The notes beneath the pieces are model-generated. The model worked only from the letters and a program-made list of their open reading frames with translations. It had not been told where the DNA came from and made no database searches. From Bin80 sp965220935 (GTDB lineage: Bacteria; Bacteroidota; Rhodothermia; Rhodothermales; Bin80): a stretch of DNA of 64,000 bases. Numbering within the stretch: the first letter of the stretch is position 1; every line of letters begins with the position of its first letter. Both the position numbers and the translations under genes were made by a program. Of this stretch, positions 53,956-63,661 are shown in pieces. Location: NCBI GenBank assembly GCA_965220935.1, contig OZ244857.1, positions 310,001-374,000 of the forward strand. Reading direction: 5' to 3'.

Positions 53956-54963
53956 ATGCAATTTGTTGATCATGTCACAATTTACGCAAGAAGTGGACAC
54001 GGAGGTGCAGGAAGTGTTGCATTTCGGCGAGAAAAATTTGTTCCAAAGGGAGGGCCAGTGGGAGGAGATGGGGGTCGGGGCGGGTCCGTGATCATAGAGG
54101 CGGATCAACAACTCTACACGCTTTTGGATTTGAGATATAATCCACATCAGCGAGCGCCTAATGGTGAAGGGGGCCAGGGGAATCATCGCGCTGGAAAGGA
54201 TGGGAAAGATTTAATCATGCGTGTACCATGTGGGACAATGGTCAGATTGTCAGAGACCGATGAATTTCTGGGTGAAGTCATCCACCACGGAGATCAGATC
54301 ATCCTCGTCAAGGGTGGGCGGGGTGGAAAAGGCAATGCTTTCTTCAAGTCCGCAACCCAGCAGGTGCCTCGTTATGCACAGCCGGGTGAGGCGGGAGAGG
54401 AGAAAAAAGTTTTTTTAGAGCTGAAAATGCTAGCCGATGTGGGGCTAGTGGGCTTCCCCAATGTGGGTAAAAGCACTCTGGTTGCTTCTGTGTCTGCGGC
54501 CCGTCCTAAGATTGCCGATTATCCATTTACAACTCTGGTACCGTCTCCAGGGGTTGTAAGTGTGGATGAATTTCAATCGTTTGTCATCGCTGATATTCCT
54601 GGAATCATTGAAGGCGCAAGTCAGGGTAAAGGGTTGGGGTTACGTTTTCTCCGACATATTGAGCGCAATGCCGTCCTCTTATTTTTAATTCCAGTCACTT
54701 CGGATGATTATGTGGCTGAGTTTCAAAGTCTGATGCATGAATTATCATCCTATGATTCAAAGTTGTTGAATAAACAGCGGATCATTGCATTGTCCAAATC
54801 AGATTTACTTCCTCAGGAGGATCATGCTGATTTTCTCGGCAGGGCTAAAGATCAATTTGGCGCGCCAGAACAGGTATTTCTCATTAGTAGTGTAGCTACC
54901 CTTGGGCTAGAATCCCTAAAACATGCATTATGGCGATGCATTCAGGATCAGATGATGGATTAA
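53956..54963 (+). CDS. obg: GTPase Obg
   Basis: 335 residues from the ATG at 53956, the start that matches the family (MQFVDHVTIYARSGHGGAGSVAFRREKFVPKGG), rather than the upstream ATGs at 53932 or 53935. The glycine-rich Obg fold (about 1-158) precedes the G domain with G1 GFPNVGKST, G3 DIPGIIEGAS and G4 SKSD. The variable C-terminal OCT domain is absent, as in many Bacteroidota. Obg acts in 50S assembly and stress adaptation. It is the first gene of a tight operon: rluD begins at the next base after its stop. Confidence 0.95.
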   Translation: MQFVDHVTIYARSGHGGAGSVAFRREKFVPKGGPVGGDGGRGGSVIIEADQQLYTLLDLRYNPHQRAPNGEGGQGNHRAGKDGKDLIMRVPCGTMVRLSETDEFLGEVIHHGDQIILVKGGRGGKGNAFFKSATQQVPRYAQPGEAGEEKKVFLELKMLADVGLVGFPNVGKSTLVASVSAARPKIADYPFTTLVPSPGVVSVDEFQSFVIADIPGIIEGASQGKGLGLRFLRHIERNAVLLFLIPVTSDDYVAEFQSLMHELSSYDSKLLNKQRIIALSKSDLLPQEDHADFLGRAKDQFGAPEQVFLISSVATLGLESLKHALWRCIQDQMMD

Positions 54964-55947
54964 ATGACGATTGAAGCACATAGTCTGATTACTGACACCA
55001 GTCAACGTTTAGATGTCATATTGGGGCAAGTCACTGAAATTGGGTCCCGTAGCCAGGCGCAGAAGATGATTATATCTGGTCGTGTCACTGTTGAAGATAA
55101 GGTCGTTGTTCGGTCATCTTACAAGGTGCCACAAGGTGCCACAATTCGTTGGGAATTACCAAAAACGTCCCCCCTACAACTCATTGCTCAGAATTTACCT
55201 ATAGATATCATTTATGAAGATGATGGCTTACTGGTCGTCAACAAACCAGCTAAAATGCCAGTCCATCCAGGGGCCGGGCGACCAACAGGAACGCTCGTCA
55301 ATGCTCTTTTACATCATGTTGAGTCAGAGTTACCGTATCTTCCTGATGCGCCATTTCGGCCAGGGATTGTGCATCGATTGGACATGAATACAACGGGGTT
55401 ATTAGTTGTGGCTAAAAACGAAACCGTTCATCGTGCGTTACAGTCACAGTTTGAACAGCGATCTGTGAAAAGACATTATGTCGGAATTGTTTGGGGGACG
55501 CCTGATCCACATTCGGGTACTGTAGATGCACCCATAGGCAGGTCTTTAAAAAATAGGGTGCTGATGTCAGTACGTTCGGATGGTCGGCCAGCGGTGACGC
55601 GCTATGAAATTCATGATATCTTGGGATCTGCATCCTTAATGCGCTTTGAGCTCCAGACAGGGCGGACGCATCAAATCAGAGTCCACTTGCGTCACATCGG
55701 GCATCCATTGTTGGGAGATTCCGATTATGGGGGAACCACCATTAGATGCGGTGCGGTGACGCGGAACCGAAAAGCGTTTTATAAAAATATATTTGATGTT
55801 TTGGATCGACAGGCACTTCATGCCAGATCACTGGGGTTTGTTCATCCCTCAACGGGTAGATTCATGGAGTTTACCGAAGAACTACCTGACGATATGACCT
55901 GGACTATAGACCAATTACAAAAGGACTCAGACTATTTCCGATACTGA
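54964..55947 (+). CDS. rluD: RluD-family 23S rRNA pseudouridine synthase
   Basis: 327 residues. An N-terminal S4 RNA-binding domain (LDVILGQVTEIGSRSQAQKMI) leads into the RluA/RluD catalytic domain with HRLDMNTTGLLVVAKN, where the Asp is the catalytic nucleophile, and LQTGRTHQIRVHLRHIGHP. RluD modifies the helix 69 uridines 1911, 1915 and 1917 in 23S rRNA in Escherichia coli. The S4 domain and length favour RluD over RluA or RluC, though the exact target is inferred. It directly abuts obg, and hisS follows after 15 bases. Confidence 0.9.
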   Translation: MTIEAHSLITDTSQRLDVILGQVTEIGSRSQAQKMIISGRVTVEDKVVVRSSYKVPQGATIRWELPKTSPLQLIAQNLPIDIIYEDDGLLVVNKPAKMPVHPGAGRPTGTLVNALLHHVESELPYLPDAPFRPGIVHRLDMNTTGLLVVAKNETVHRALQSQFEQRSVKRHYVGIVWGTPDPHSGTVDAPIGRSLKNRVLMSVRSDGRPAVTRYEIHDILGSASLMRFELQTGRTHQIRVHLRHIGHPLLGDSDYGGTTIRCGAVTRNRKAFYKNIFDVLDRQALHARSLGFVHPSTGRFMEFTEELPDDMTWTIDQLQKDSDYFRY

Positions 55948-55962
55948 TCAACCAACAATTTC

Positions 55963-57273
55963 GTGAAGAATAGATTTCAGAATATTGAGGGGACATTTGA
56001 TATTTATCCCGGTGCCCAGCGCCTTGCTCAACGCACTGAGGTATGGACGTACCTTGAACGTGTCATTGGTGATGTCATGGCCAATTATGGGTATTCTGAA
56101 ATCCGTACCCCAGTCCTTGAACATACAGGGTTGATCGCACGCGGGGTCGGCCAGAGTACTGATATTGTTTCTAAAGAGATCTTTTCGTTTGAGCGCGGCC
56201 GTCATAGCTATGTTCTTCGTCCAGAAATAACAGCTCCCATTATGCGGGCCTATATACAACATCATTTGCATCAGAAACCTGGCGTGCAGCGTTACTATTA
56301 TATCGGCCCTTGTTTTAGGGCTGAGCGCCCTCAGAAGGGTCGATACAGGCAGTTTCATCAGTTTGGTGCAGAAATTATTGGGACTGATGACCCTAGGGCG
56401 GATGCCGAGATCATTGCGCTCATGACGGATCTTTATCAAACGCTTGGAATCGCGCATACCACATTTAGAATCAACACATTGGGTAATGCTGATGCCAGAC
56501 CAGCCTATCGAGATGCACTGGTCAAGTATCTATCTCCATACCAAGAGCAACTCACGCAAGAAAGTCGTCATCGCTTATCACATAATCCACTTCGAATTTT
56601 AGACACTAAGGTGGAACCAGAGCGAGTCATTTTACAGAATGCTCCAATCATCACTGACTACATCAATGAAGCAAGCATAAAAAATTATGAGTCAATCAAA
56701 CGGCTCATGTCTGGACTGGGAATACCATACGTAGAAGATCCAATGTTAGTTAGGGGTTTAGATTATTATTCTCACTTTACGTTTGAGCTGGAGGTGAAAG
56801 GTATTGGTGCTCAGAATGCATTAGCTGGAGGTGGACGTTACGATCTACTCGCGCCAGAAATAGGGGCAAAGGGGGCGATCCCAGCGGTTGGATTTGCTGC
56901 AGGGATTGAACGGTTGATCCTTACGATGGAGGATCAAGATTTATGCATGGAACATGGATTGGTTAAATATGATGTCTGGATGGTTGCAGTGGGGGAGCCC
57001 GCACATGAAAAAGCCTTTAATATTGCATCTCAGATACGCAGGTCTAATGTACGCGTGGGCATGGAGCTCGGGGATCGTTCAATGAAAGCCCAGATGCGTT
57101 TAGCAAATCATGTCCGTTCATCTTACGCGATTATTATTGGGGATCAAGAAGTCACCACTGATCGTGCGATTGTGAAAGATATGAGCACAGGGCAGGAGCA
57201 GGAAGTCTTTTTTTCAGATCTTGTTACGCGAATCACAAATTTAATTCATTCAGATGTATCCACGCCTTCTTGA
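55963..57273 (+). CDS. hisS: Histidyl-tRNA synthetase
   Basis: 436-residue class II synthetase that charges tRNA-His. Start codon is GTG at 55963; it gives KNRFQNIEGTFDIYPG, the expected N-terminus with the conserved G-T/M-x-D element. Motif 2 is GPCFRAERPQKGRYRQFHQFG, histidine-binding signature LVRGLDYYSHFTFE, and motif 3 AVGFAAGIERLI. The anticodon-binding HGTP domain covers about 335-430. Its 3' end overlaps lgt by 20 bases. Confidence 0.95.
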   Translation: MKNRFQNIEGTFDIYPGAQRLAQRTEVWTYLERVIGDVMANYGYSEIRTPVLEHTGLIARGVGQSTDIVSKEIFSFERGRHSYVLRPEITAPIMRAYIQHHLHQKPGVQRYYYIGPCFRAERPQKGRYRQFHQFGAEIIGTDDPRADAEIIALMTDLYQTLGIAHTTFRINTLGNADARPAYRDALVKYLSPYQEQLTQESRHRLSHNPLRILDTKVEPERVILQNAPIITDYINEASIKNYESIKRLMSGLGIPYVEDPMLVRGLDYYSHFTFELEVKGIGAQNALAGGGRYDLLAPEIGAKGAIPAVGFAAGIERLILTMEDQDLCMEHGLVKYDVWMVAVGEPAHEKAFNIASQIRRSNVRVGMELGDRSMKAQMRLANHVRSSYAIIIGDQEVTTDRAIVKDMSTGQEQEVFFSDLVTRITNLIHSDVSTPS

Positions 57274-58144
57274 GATCCCTCTTCCAGTTGAGTTTCTGGG
57301 AATGGATTCAATCACGATTTATTCTTTCGGCGCGATGATGGCTATCGCATTTTTGACGGCTGCATGGCTGACACGGCGCGAGCTGGATCGACAATATACC
57401 AATGGGTTGATCAGTGCTGCTAAGATTTCAACCAAAAGTAGGTCTGGCAAAAAACAGTATACCCAAGCGAGCCCCGCTTACATGGTCGGGACAGTCACTG
57501 TCATTGCTGTGGTCGGAGGAATCATTGGCGCAAAGATTTTTCATATCCTAGAAAACTGGGGAGAGTTTGTGCTGAATCCTGCTGCAATGATTTTCTCTCA
57601 GGGAGGATTAACGTTTTATGGTGGGCTAATTTTTGCCGCTGGAGGAATTATCTGGTATGTTCGAAAATCAGAAGTCAGTTTATTCCGGTTTGTGGATGCG
57701 ATCTTGCCAACCGTTCTTCTCGCGTACGGGATCGGACGTATTGGTTGTCATCTCGCTGGCGACGGAGACTGGGGGATCCCTGCGGATCCTGATAAGCAGC
57801 CAGAGTTTATTCCTGATTGGCTCTGGGGCGAAACGTATCCGAATAATATTCTTGGGCAGACACTTCCAGAGTCGGGGGTGTACCCCACATCAATCTATGA
57901 ATTTATCATGGCATCGGTATTATTTGGGGTTTTGTGGAGCTTGCGTAATCACCCGTTCAAGGCGGGATGGTTAGCATCTTTAACAATTCTGTTTTTTGGA
58001 GTTGAGCGTCTTTTGATTGAACAGATTCGTGTGAATAATTTATTCAATGTATTTGGCTTAGAGGTGACTCAGGCGGAGGTGATTTCTGTGTTCATGATCA
58101 TTGTTGGCGTGACGGGCCTGTCTCTGTTGACGCGGCGCAGGTAA
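57254..58144 (+). CDS. lgt: Prolipoprotein diacylglyceryl transferase Lgt
   Basis: 296-residue inner-membrane enzyme that attaches diacylglycerol to the lipobox cysteine of prolipoproteins, the first step of lipoprotein maturation. About seven helices are predicted. The family signature appears as GLTFYGGLIFA and YGIGRIGCHLAGDGDWG, where the Arg and the following Gly/Cys region form the catalytic core. The DGDWG variant is typical of Bacteroidota-like Lgt. Several lipoproteins encoded in this window (TPR lipoprotein, FKBP, RND adaptor) would be its clients. Overlaps hisS by 20 bases and the next ATG by one base (TAATG). Confidence 0.93.
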   Translation: MYPRLLEIPLPVEFLGMDSITIYSFGAMMAIAFLTAAWLTRRELDRQYTNGLISAAKISTKSRSGKKQYTQASPAYMVGTVTVIAVVGGIIGAKIFHILENWGEFVLNPAAMIFSQGGLTFYGGLIFAAGGIIWYVRKSEVSLFRFVDAILPTVLLAYGIGRIGCHLAGDGDWGIPADPDKQPEFIPDWLWGETYPNNILGQTLPESGVYPTSIYEFIMASVLFGVLWSLRNHPFKAGWLASLTILFFGVERLLIEQIRVNNLFNVFGLEVTQAEVISVFMIIVGVTGLSLLTRRR

Positions 58145-59529
58145 TGGCTGTGCAGACTCTTGGGGGTTGGCTCAGGGAAGCTGATCGGTGCGTTAGTACA
58201 TGGGAATCACGATGGGGAGATTTTGAGCCGCATCCATCATTACGGGTTGACCATCAGGCACTGACGCAGGCCTATGAGATCTATGTTAATCGACTATCGG
58301 GTAACTACCCGTTCTTCCATCCTCGGTATGCGGGGCAGATGCTCAAGCCGCCGCACCCTGTTGCAATTTTAGGATATGTGACGGCAATGCGTATTAATCC
58401 TAATAACCACGCATTAGATGGAGGCCCTCCCACTGCAATGATGGAGAAGGAGGTTGTGAGAAAGCTGGCCAATATGTTTGATTTTCCTGAGCATACATTG
58501 GGGCACTTGACGACTAGCGGGACGATTGCTAATCTGGAGGCGTTGTTTGTCGGTCGGCAAGAGAACCCAGATACGATGGTAGCCGTCAGTGAGCAAGCCC
58601 ATTATACTCATGCCCGTATGGGGCATTTACTGGGTATTTCTGTGGAGTGTATTTCATCTGATATCCATGGAAGAATGAACCTAAATTCTTTGGAGCAACA
58701 ATTACAATCCAAAGCGATTGGTACAGTGGTGTTTACGGCTGGGACGACGGGGCTTGGGGCGGTTGATCCAATTCACGAGGGTATTCAACTCTGTCGTCAC
58801 TATGGAGCTAGAATTCATATTGATGCTGCTTATGGAGGATTTTTTAGGTTGTTGGCGGGGACCGACAGATTAGCGTCCAGAGTTGCTCGTGATCTTGATG
58901 CCATTCAAGAGGCGGATTCAGTGGTGATAGATCCTCATAAGCATGGATTACAACCTTATGGATGCGGCTGTATTTTGTATCGTGATCCTCAAGTAGGTCA
59001 GCATTATCTCCATGATTCTCCGTATACCTACTTTACTAGCGATGAGCTACATCTTGGAGAGACCAGTTTAGAGTGCTCTCGAGCGGGGGCAGTGGCTGGA
59101 GCATTATGGCTCACGCTTGAGTTATTGCCATTGACGGCCGACAGTGGCCTTGGCCCGATTATGGCGGAATGTATTGAAGCCGCTCAGCGCTGGCATGAAG
59201 CTTTAGAAGATACTCCCATAAAGAGCTGGGGTGAGCCAGATCTTGATATTGTGGGATACTTTCCAGATATTGGATTAGAATCTGCCAGCGGAATTGACGA
59301 GGCATCTCAGGCGCTATTTAAGTCGGCAATGGCATCACCAACAGATCCAGTATTTCTGAGCACACTTCGTGTAAAGTCCGAAGATCTTCATGCCCGTATG
59401 CCATCCATAGCACTAGATCAAACACATGTCCGCATTCTCAGGAGCGTTCTGATGAAACCAGAGCATGCAAGTTTTGCGGAATTAATAGTGGATACCTTAG
59501 TCGGGTTTGTGGAATCGGATGTCCGATAA
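58144..59529 (+). CDS. Group II PLP-dependent amino acid decarboxylase
   Basis: 461-residue fold-type I PLP enzyme of the glutamate/aromatic/diaminobutyrate decarboxylase group. Markers are NYPFFHPRYAGQMLKPPHP at the N-terminus, HLTTSGTIANLEALFVGR, IHIDAAYGGFFRLL with the PLP-pairing Asp, and VVIDPHKHGLQPYGCG with the Schiff-base lysine. The substrate cannot be read from sequence; aspartate, tyrosine or diaminobutyrate are possible. It is embedded in a housekeeping operon (TAATG overlap with lgt, 11-base overlap with rlmB), so its product may feed cell-envelope or cofactor metabolism. That is inference only. Confidence 0.88.
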   Translation: MAVQTLGGWLREADRCVSTWESRWGDFEPHPSLRVDHQALTQAYEIYVNRLSGNYPFFHPRYAGQMLKPPHPVAILGYVTAMRINPNNHALDGGPPTAMMEKEVVRKLANMFDFPEHTLGHLTTSGTIANLEALFVGRQENPDTMVAVSEQAHYTHARMGHLLGISVECISSDIHGRMNLNSLEQQLQSKAIGTVVFTAGTTGLGAVDPIHEGIQLCRHYGARIHIDAAYGGFFRLLAGTDRLASRVARDLDAIQEADSVVIDPHKHGLQPYGCGCILYRDPQVGQHYLHDSPYTYFTSDELHLGETSLECSRAGAVAGALWLTLELLPLTADSGLGPIMAECIEAAQRWHEALEDTPIKSWGEPDLDIVGYFPDIGLESASGIDEASQALFKSAMASPTDPVFLSTLRVKSEDLHARMPSIALDQTHVRILRSVLMKPEHASFAELIVDTLVGFVESDVR

Positions 59530-60268
59530 ATCGCTTGTCTTGATTGCTGGTCGCAACGCCGTTCGAGAAGCATTGGAGCGCTCCCCTGCATCAATTGAAA
59601 AAGTCTATCTTCAAATCGAAACCAAAGGGTTAGATCAAATTAAACGTTTGGCTTTTACGGCGAATATTCCAGTAAAATTTCTTCCGCAGAGTGGATTACG
59701 CCGCCTATCTGGTAAGATTCCACACCAAGGAGTTGTGGCTGTGGAATCAGGCTTTTCGTATATGGATTATACCAGACTATTGGGCGAGATTGCCTCAGAT
59801 CCTGATCAAGTACGTCAGATTTGTCCGCGAATTCTTATGTTGGATGGGATTCAAGATCCTCGAAATTTCGGGGCGATTATACGTTCGGCTGTCGCTTTTA
59901 ATATGAGGGGAATCATCGTGAGTTCACACCATATGGCACCCATGAGTACATCAACCATCAAAGCGAGCAGTGGTACGGCCCTACGTATCCCGATTGCTCG
60001 TGTCGGGCGGCTTGCAGATGTTATTCCAGAGCTCAAAGAACGCGGCTATTATGTTTATGGTACAACGTCTAATGGATCAGTGTCAATATGGGACATCAAC
60101 TGGAAATGTCCAGTTGCATTGGTGGTAGGAAGTGAAGATCGGGGGTTATTTCCAGATACTGAGCGTCAGTGTGATGCGCTCATTTCTATTCCGATCACTG
60201 GAGATATAGAATCCTTGAATGCATCTGTTGCTACGGGGATCATATTGTCGGTTGCATGCAGGCCGTAA
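59519..60268 (+). CDS. rlmB: 23S rRNA (guanosine-2'-O)-methyltransferase, RlmB/TrmH family
   Basis: 249 residues from ATG 59519, inside the end of the decarboxylase gene (an upstream ATG at 59507 adds four residues). The N-terminal substrate-binding domain (LIAGRNAVREALERSP, GVVAVES) precedes a SPOUT knot with motif 1 LDGIQDPRNFGAIIRSA, motif 2 LVVGSEDRGLFP and motif 3 ISIPITGDIESLNASVATGI. The E. coli enzyme modifies G2251. Other TrmH-family targets are possible, but the N-terminal domain fits RlmB. It is the last gene of the operon that starts at obg. Confidence 0.9.
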   Translation: MSDKSLVLIAGRNAVREALERSPASIEKVYLQIETKGLDQIKRLAFTANIPVKFLPQSGLRRLSGKIPHQGVVAVESGFSYMDYTRLLGEIASDPDQVRQICPRILMLDGIQDPRNFGAIIRSAVAFNMRGIIVSSHHMAPMSTSTIKASSGTALRIPIARVGRLADVIPELKERGYYVYGTTSNGSVSIWDINWKCPVALVVGSEDRGLFPDTERQCDALISIPITGDIESLNASVATGIILSVACRP

Positions 60269-60373
60269 TAAATGGATTGAGTTCATGGGCAGATGCGAAA
60301 TACGCTCATTCGACTTTGTCAAAATAATTCTCAGAATCCAAACTAAATGCTCCATTCAAATCAGTCACTTACA

Positions 60374-62401
60374 TTAAGCAATTGTAGAGCCATGGGGAAG
60401 ATGCTCTGCAACGATCTCCGCAATATCCTTGATGACCGGGCCGCCTGATTCAGATCTCGTGGCCGCATCACTAAGCATTGTCAAACAAAAGGGGCAACCC
60501 GTAGCAAGGGTCGTAGCGCCCGTTGCCGCTGCTTCTTCATAGCGCGCATCATTGATGCGAGGTGTCGGTTCATCCATCCACATCTGTGCGCCACCTGCTC
60601 CACAACAGAATGAGTTTTTCTTTGATCGGGGCATTTCAGTCAGATTCCCTCCAACATGGTTCACCACAGATCTTGGAGCATCAATAATATCGTTCTGCCG
60701 TCCAAGATAACATGGATCGTGAAATGTGACACTCTCTTGCAAAGTAGCTGCAGGGATGCGTTTTTGCTCAGCAAGTTCTGATAGTAACTCTGTGTGGTGA
60801 ATGACGTGATAGTGTCCTCCCATAGACGGATACTCGTTGCCAAGAACATGCAAACAATGTGGGCAGCTTGTCATGATTCGCTTAGGTTGCACCTCGTTCA
60901 ATGTGGCAATGTTATTAGTTGCAAGCTCAGAAAAAAGATACTCATTTCCGCTTCTACGCGCCGAGTCTCCAGTACAGCATTCCCTGCTTCCCAACACCGC
61001 AAATGAAACGTTAGCGCTCTGCAGAATCTGTAATAGCGCACGGGCTGTATTTTGTGCTCTCTGATCGTAAGATGGCGCACATCCAATCCACCATAGTATG
61101 TCGGCATGAGGGTTTTCTTCAATGGTTGGAGCGTGAAGTCCTTCGGCCCAACTCATTCGTTTTGAAGCGCTTATATTCCATGGATTATGGTTACGCTCCA
61201 TTCCTTGATACGTTGATTCAAGTGCGTCTGGATACTGGTCGCTCATTAGAACGAGTCCACGTCTAATCTGCAAAATATCTTGCATAGGTTCATTCCCAAC
61301 AGGACAAATCTCAGTACATGCGCCGCAAGCAGTACAGGCCCAGACTGCGGCCTCGGTCATCGCGTAATCGGTCAGCTGATCTTCGGATTGATTGCCAGAT
61401 GCAAGGCTACAATAGTTCTCGTTCACATAAAAGCGCTTGTTGATTTCAAGGGCGGCCGGCGACAACTCTTTTTCAGTTGAGTAAGCAGGACAGACATCCT
61501 GACAGCGGTTGCACATGATACAGGAGAAGGTATCTAGAATACTTGATTGAGAGAGCTGCTCAAAAGTCAATGCCCCAAAAACCTCTTGGTCTTCATCTTC
61601 AAAGTTAATAGGATCAAGTGCTCCAGGAGATGTGCGAGGGACTTTCGTGGCAAAGTTAACACCTGCCATAATGAAGTGCAGGTGCTTGGTGTAGGGGAAG
61701 TAAGGAGCAAATACAAGGATTAACCCGAGAGCACCCCACCAACAGAGGTGATGCCACAGGGTAAGGGTATCTGAGCTAGACTGAGTCCAGATGGGAGAAA
61801 TTGCCGAAGCGAGAGGCTGCCATGGATCTGGCCCAGAGGATTGAATCAGAACCGATTCTCCTAACAATCGAAATCCTACATGTAATAAGATGAAGACACC
61901 TACGAAGAATGAATCACCTGATATCGTAAGTTGGAATATTGAGAGATCCGCTTGCCTACGTCTCATAATATTTTTTCTCTGCGAAAGAGCTTTACGGCCA
62001 GAGAAAACAAAACGCCTCAATAAGAGCAGTATCATCGCCAGTAATACCGCGCCACTGGCGATATCAACACTAAGTCTATAAATCTGAGTGATCGATTCTG
62101 GAAGCAGATTTGGGGGATCTATATAGCCACGAATCAGGTCAACGACGTTGACGAGAAGGTACAGGACAAACCCCCATGCAAGTGTAGAATGGATCATGGT
62201 GACAAGAGGGCGAGTTTTCCACATGCGACCCATAGTTATCCATCTGCCAAGGGCTTGAATGGAGCGCTGCCAATCAAAAGTCAAGGGGGTACCCTGTCCA
62301 CGCCGAATAACCTTATAGACGGTGATAAAACCCAGACTTGTTCCGTAAACTGAAAAAAGTAAAACTAATGCAAAGAGTACTTTTTCGGTAAATGTCAGCA
62401 T
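60374..62401 (-). CDS. Membrane-bound Fe-S oxidoreductase, HdrD/GlpC-like
   Basis: 675 residues. The first 270 contain about five membrane helices in a NarI/HdrE-like b-type cytochrome arrangement with several membrane histidines (WHHLCWWGALGL). Two [4Fe-4S] motifs follow: CIMCNRCQDVCP and CTACGACTEICPVG. Two CCG domains close the protein: CCTGDSARRSGN with SCPHCLHVLGNEY, and HDPCYLGRQNDII with FCCGAGGAQMW. Such fused proteins carry electrons between quinones and cytoplasmic or thiol partners. It lies 9 bases after the Gfo/Idh/MocA gene and downstream of an ApbE-like gene, suggesting one redox module. Substrate unknown. Confidence 0.9.
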   Translation of the reverse strand: MLTFTEKVLFALVLLFSVYGTSLGFITVYKVIRRGQGTPLTFDWQRSIQALGRWITMGRMWKTRPLVTMIHSTLAWGFVLYLLVNVVDLIRGYIDPPNLLPESITQIYRLSVDIASGAVLLAMILLLLRRFVFSGRKALSQRKNIMRRRQADLSIFQLTISGDSFFVGVFILLHVGFRLLGESVLIQSSGPDPWQPLASAISPIWTQSSSDTLTLWHHLCWWGALGLILVFAPYFPYTKHLHFIMAGVNFATKVPRTSPGALDPINFEDEDQEVFGALTFEQLSQSSILDTFSCIMCNRCQDVCPAYSTEKELSPAALEINKRFYVNENYCSLASGNQSEDQLTDYAMTEAAVWACTACGACTEICPVGNEPMQDILQIRRGLVLMSDQYPDALESTYQGMERNHNPWNISASKRMSWAEGLHAPTIEENPHADILWWIGCAPSYDQRAQNTARALLQILQSANVSFAVLGSRECCTGDSARRSGNEYLFSELATNNIATLNEVQPKRIMTSCPHCLHVLGNEYPSMGGHYHVIHHTELLSELAEQKRIPAATLQESVTFHDPCYLGRQNDIIDAPRSVVNHVGGNLTEMPRSKKNSFCCGAGGAQMWMDEPTPRINDARYEEAAATGATTLATGCPFCLTMLSDAATRSESGGPVIKDIAEIVAEHLPHGSTIA

Positions 62402-62410
62402 GGGCCATAG

Positions 62411-63661
62411 TTAGCCCAGCGTATATAATTCTGGGTCAATTACTTTGTGAGAACGCTCAATGATTGATTCATTCGCAGTGATAGCAATGGCAGTAGCCTC
62501 AAGCCCTCGTTCCCAGTTTGCAGCCGGGGGATAAGGACCGAAAGCATGATTATCCATAAACTCCTGCAAAGCATACCACAGAGGAGTTTCAATATTAGGA
62601 TCGTCAACTGTGGGGTCAGCATTCTGAGCATCTAATTGGGTAGCATTGGCAAGAAGTGCGATGCCTGTTTCTTTATAAAAGCGATCTTTTCGGGCGTAGA
62701 CCTCCCAGCCAAGCATAAGGGAATCAACTTCCTTAAACATCCATGCCTTACCTCGGTCACGGAACACGATGGTACTATTATCTCCCATATAAACCTCATA
62801 CGCATCTTCATAGGAACTGGCGAGGGTTGCGTTAAAGGTTAAGTGTAGCCCACTTGGAAATTCAAATACCGTTTGGACTGTATCAGGAATTTCTCGTCCA
62901 TCATCCCAAAGCCTAATCTGTCCAAATCCATGAACAGATACTGGAAGTTCACCAAGAACCCAGTACGCGACATCTAATTGAAGCAGAGCGGCTTCACCAA
63001 TGAGACCCAAACTCACCGAGGGATCCAGCCTCCAGTTGAGTTCACGAGCCCTGTCTGGACTTGGGGACGCACGCTGCCAACTGTTTTTAGCATGCCACTG
63101 TCCGCGTGCCATGGCGGGTTTCCCGATGGCTCCACTTCGCATGAATTGGAAGACAGAGCGATGCTGTGGGTTGGATCGATAAATCTGGCCAACTTGAAAA
63201 ATCTGATTGGACGCATTTTGTGCCGCAGATGCAATACGTTTGGCATCATCAATGGATGAAGCCATCGGTGCCTCACAGTAGACATTCTTGCCTGCTTCCA
63301 GTGCATGGATTGCAATATCACGATGGAGATGTGTGGGGGTTGCAACGATGACGGCTTGAATATTTTGATTATCTAAAATCTCACGATAATCCTCATGTCG
63401 TGTGGCATCTGGAACATCACGCTGTGCACGGCGAAGCATGGGAGCGTATGTATCACAGATTGCAGAAATACTAGCCCCCGGGACGCGTAACAGTGTGTCG
63501 GCGATCTCTCGCCCTTGTGGACCATATCCAACAATGCCAATGCTGACATCTTCACGAGAATCAGGCCAAGTGCGTGTTTTGATATTGGCAGCGCGTATGA
63601 GGCCCGCTCCGCTAAGTGCTGCACCGCCCATTAAAAAAGCCCTACGACTAACTGTTTTCAT
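62411..63661 (-). CDS. Tat-exported Gfo/Idh/MocA family oxidoreductase
   Basis: 416 residues with a twin-arginine signal (SRRAFLMGGAALSGAG). The Rossmann domain starts IGIVGYGPQGREIADTLL, binding NAD(P), and includes ICDTYAPMLRRAQRD and VIVATPTHLHRDIAIHALEAGKNVYCEAPMA. The usual EKP catalytic-lysine motif is EAP here, so classic sugar-dehydrogenase chemistry may be altered or lost. The C-terminal Gfo/Idh domain (FEFPSGLHLTFNATLASS) is intact. Tat export implies the cofactor is bound before secretion. It overlaps the upstream ApbE-like gene by 14 bases and precedes the Fe-S oxidoreductase by 9. Confidence 0.88.
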   Translation of the reverse strand: MKTVSRRAFLMGGAALSGAGLIRAANIKTRTWPDSREDVSIGIVGYGPQGREIADTLLRVPGASISAICDTYAPMLRRAQRDVPDATRHEDYREILDNQNIQAVIVATPTHLHRDIAIHALEAGKNVYCEAPMASSIDDAKRIASAAQNASNQIFQVGQIYRSNPQHRSVFQFMRSGAIGKPAMARGQWHAKNSWQRASPSPDRARELNWRLDPSVSLGLIGEAALLQLDVAYWVLGELPVSVHGFGQIRLWDDGREIPDTVQTVFEFPSGLHLTFNATLASSYEDAYEVYMGDNSTIVFRDRGKAWMFKEVDSLMLGWEVYARKDRFYKETGIALLANATQLDAQNADPTVDDPNIETPLWYALQEFMDNHAFGPYPPAANWERGLEATAIAITANESIIERSHKVIDPELYTLG

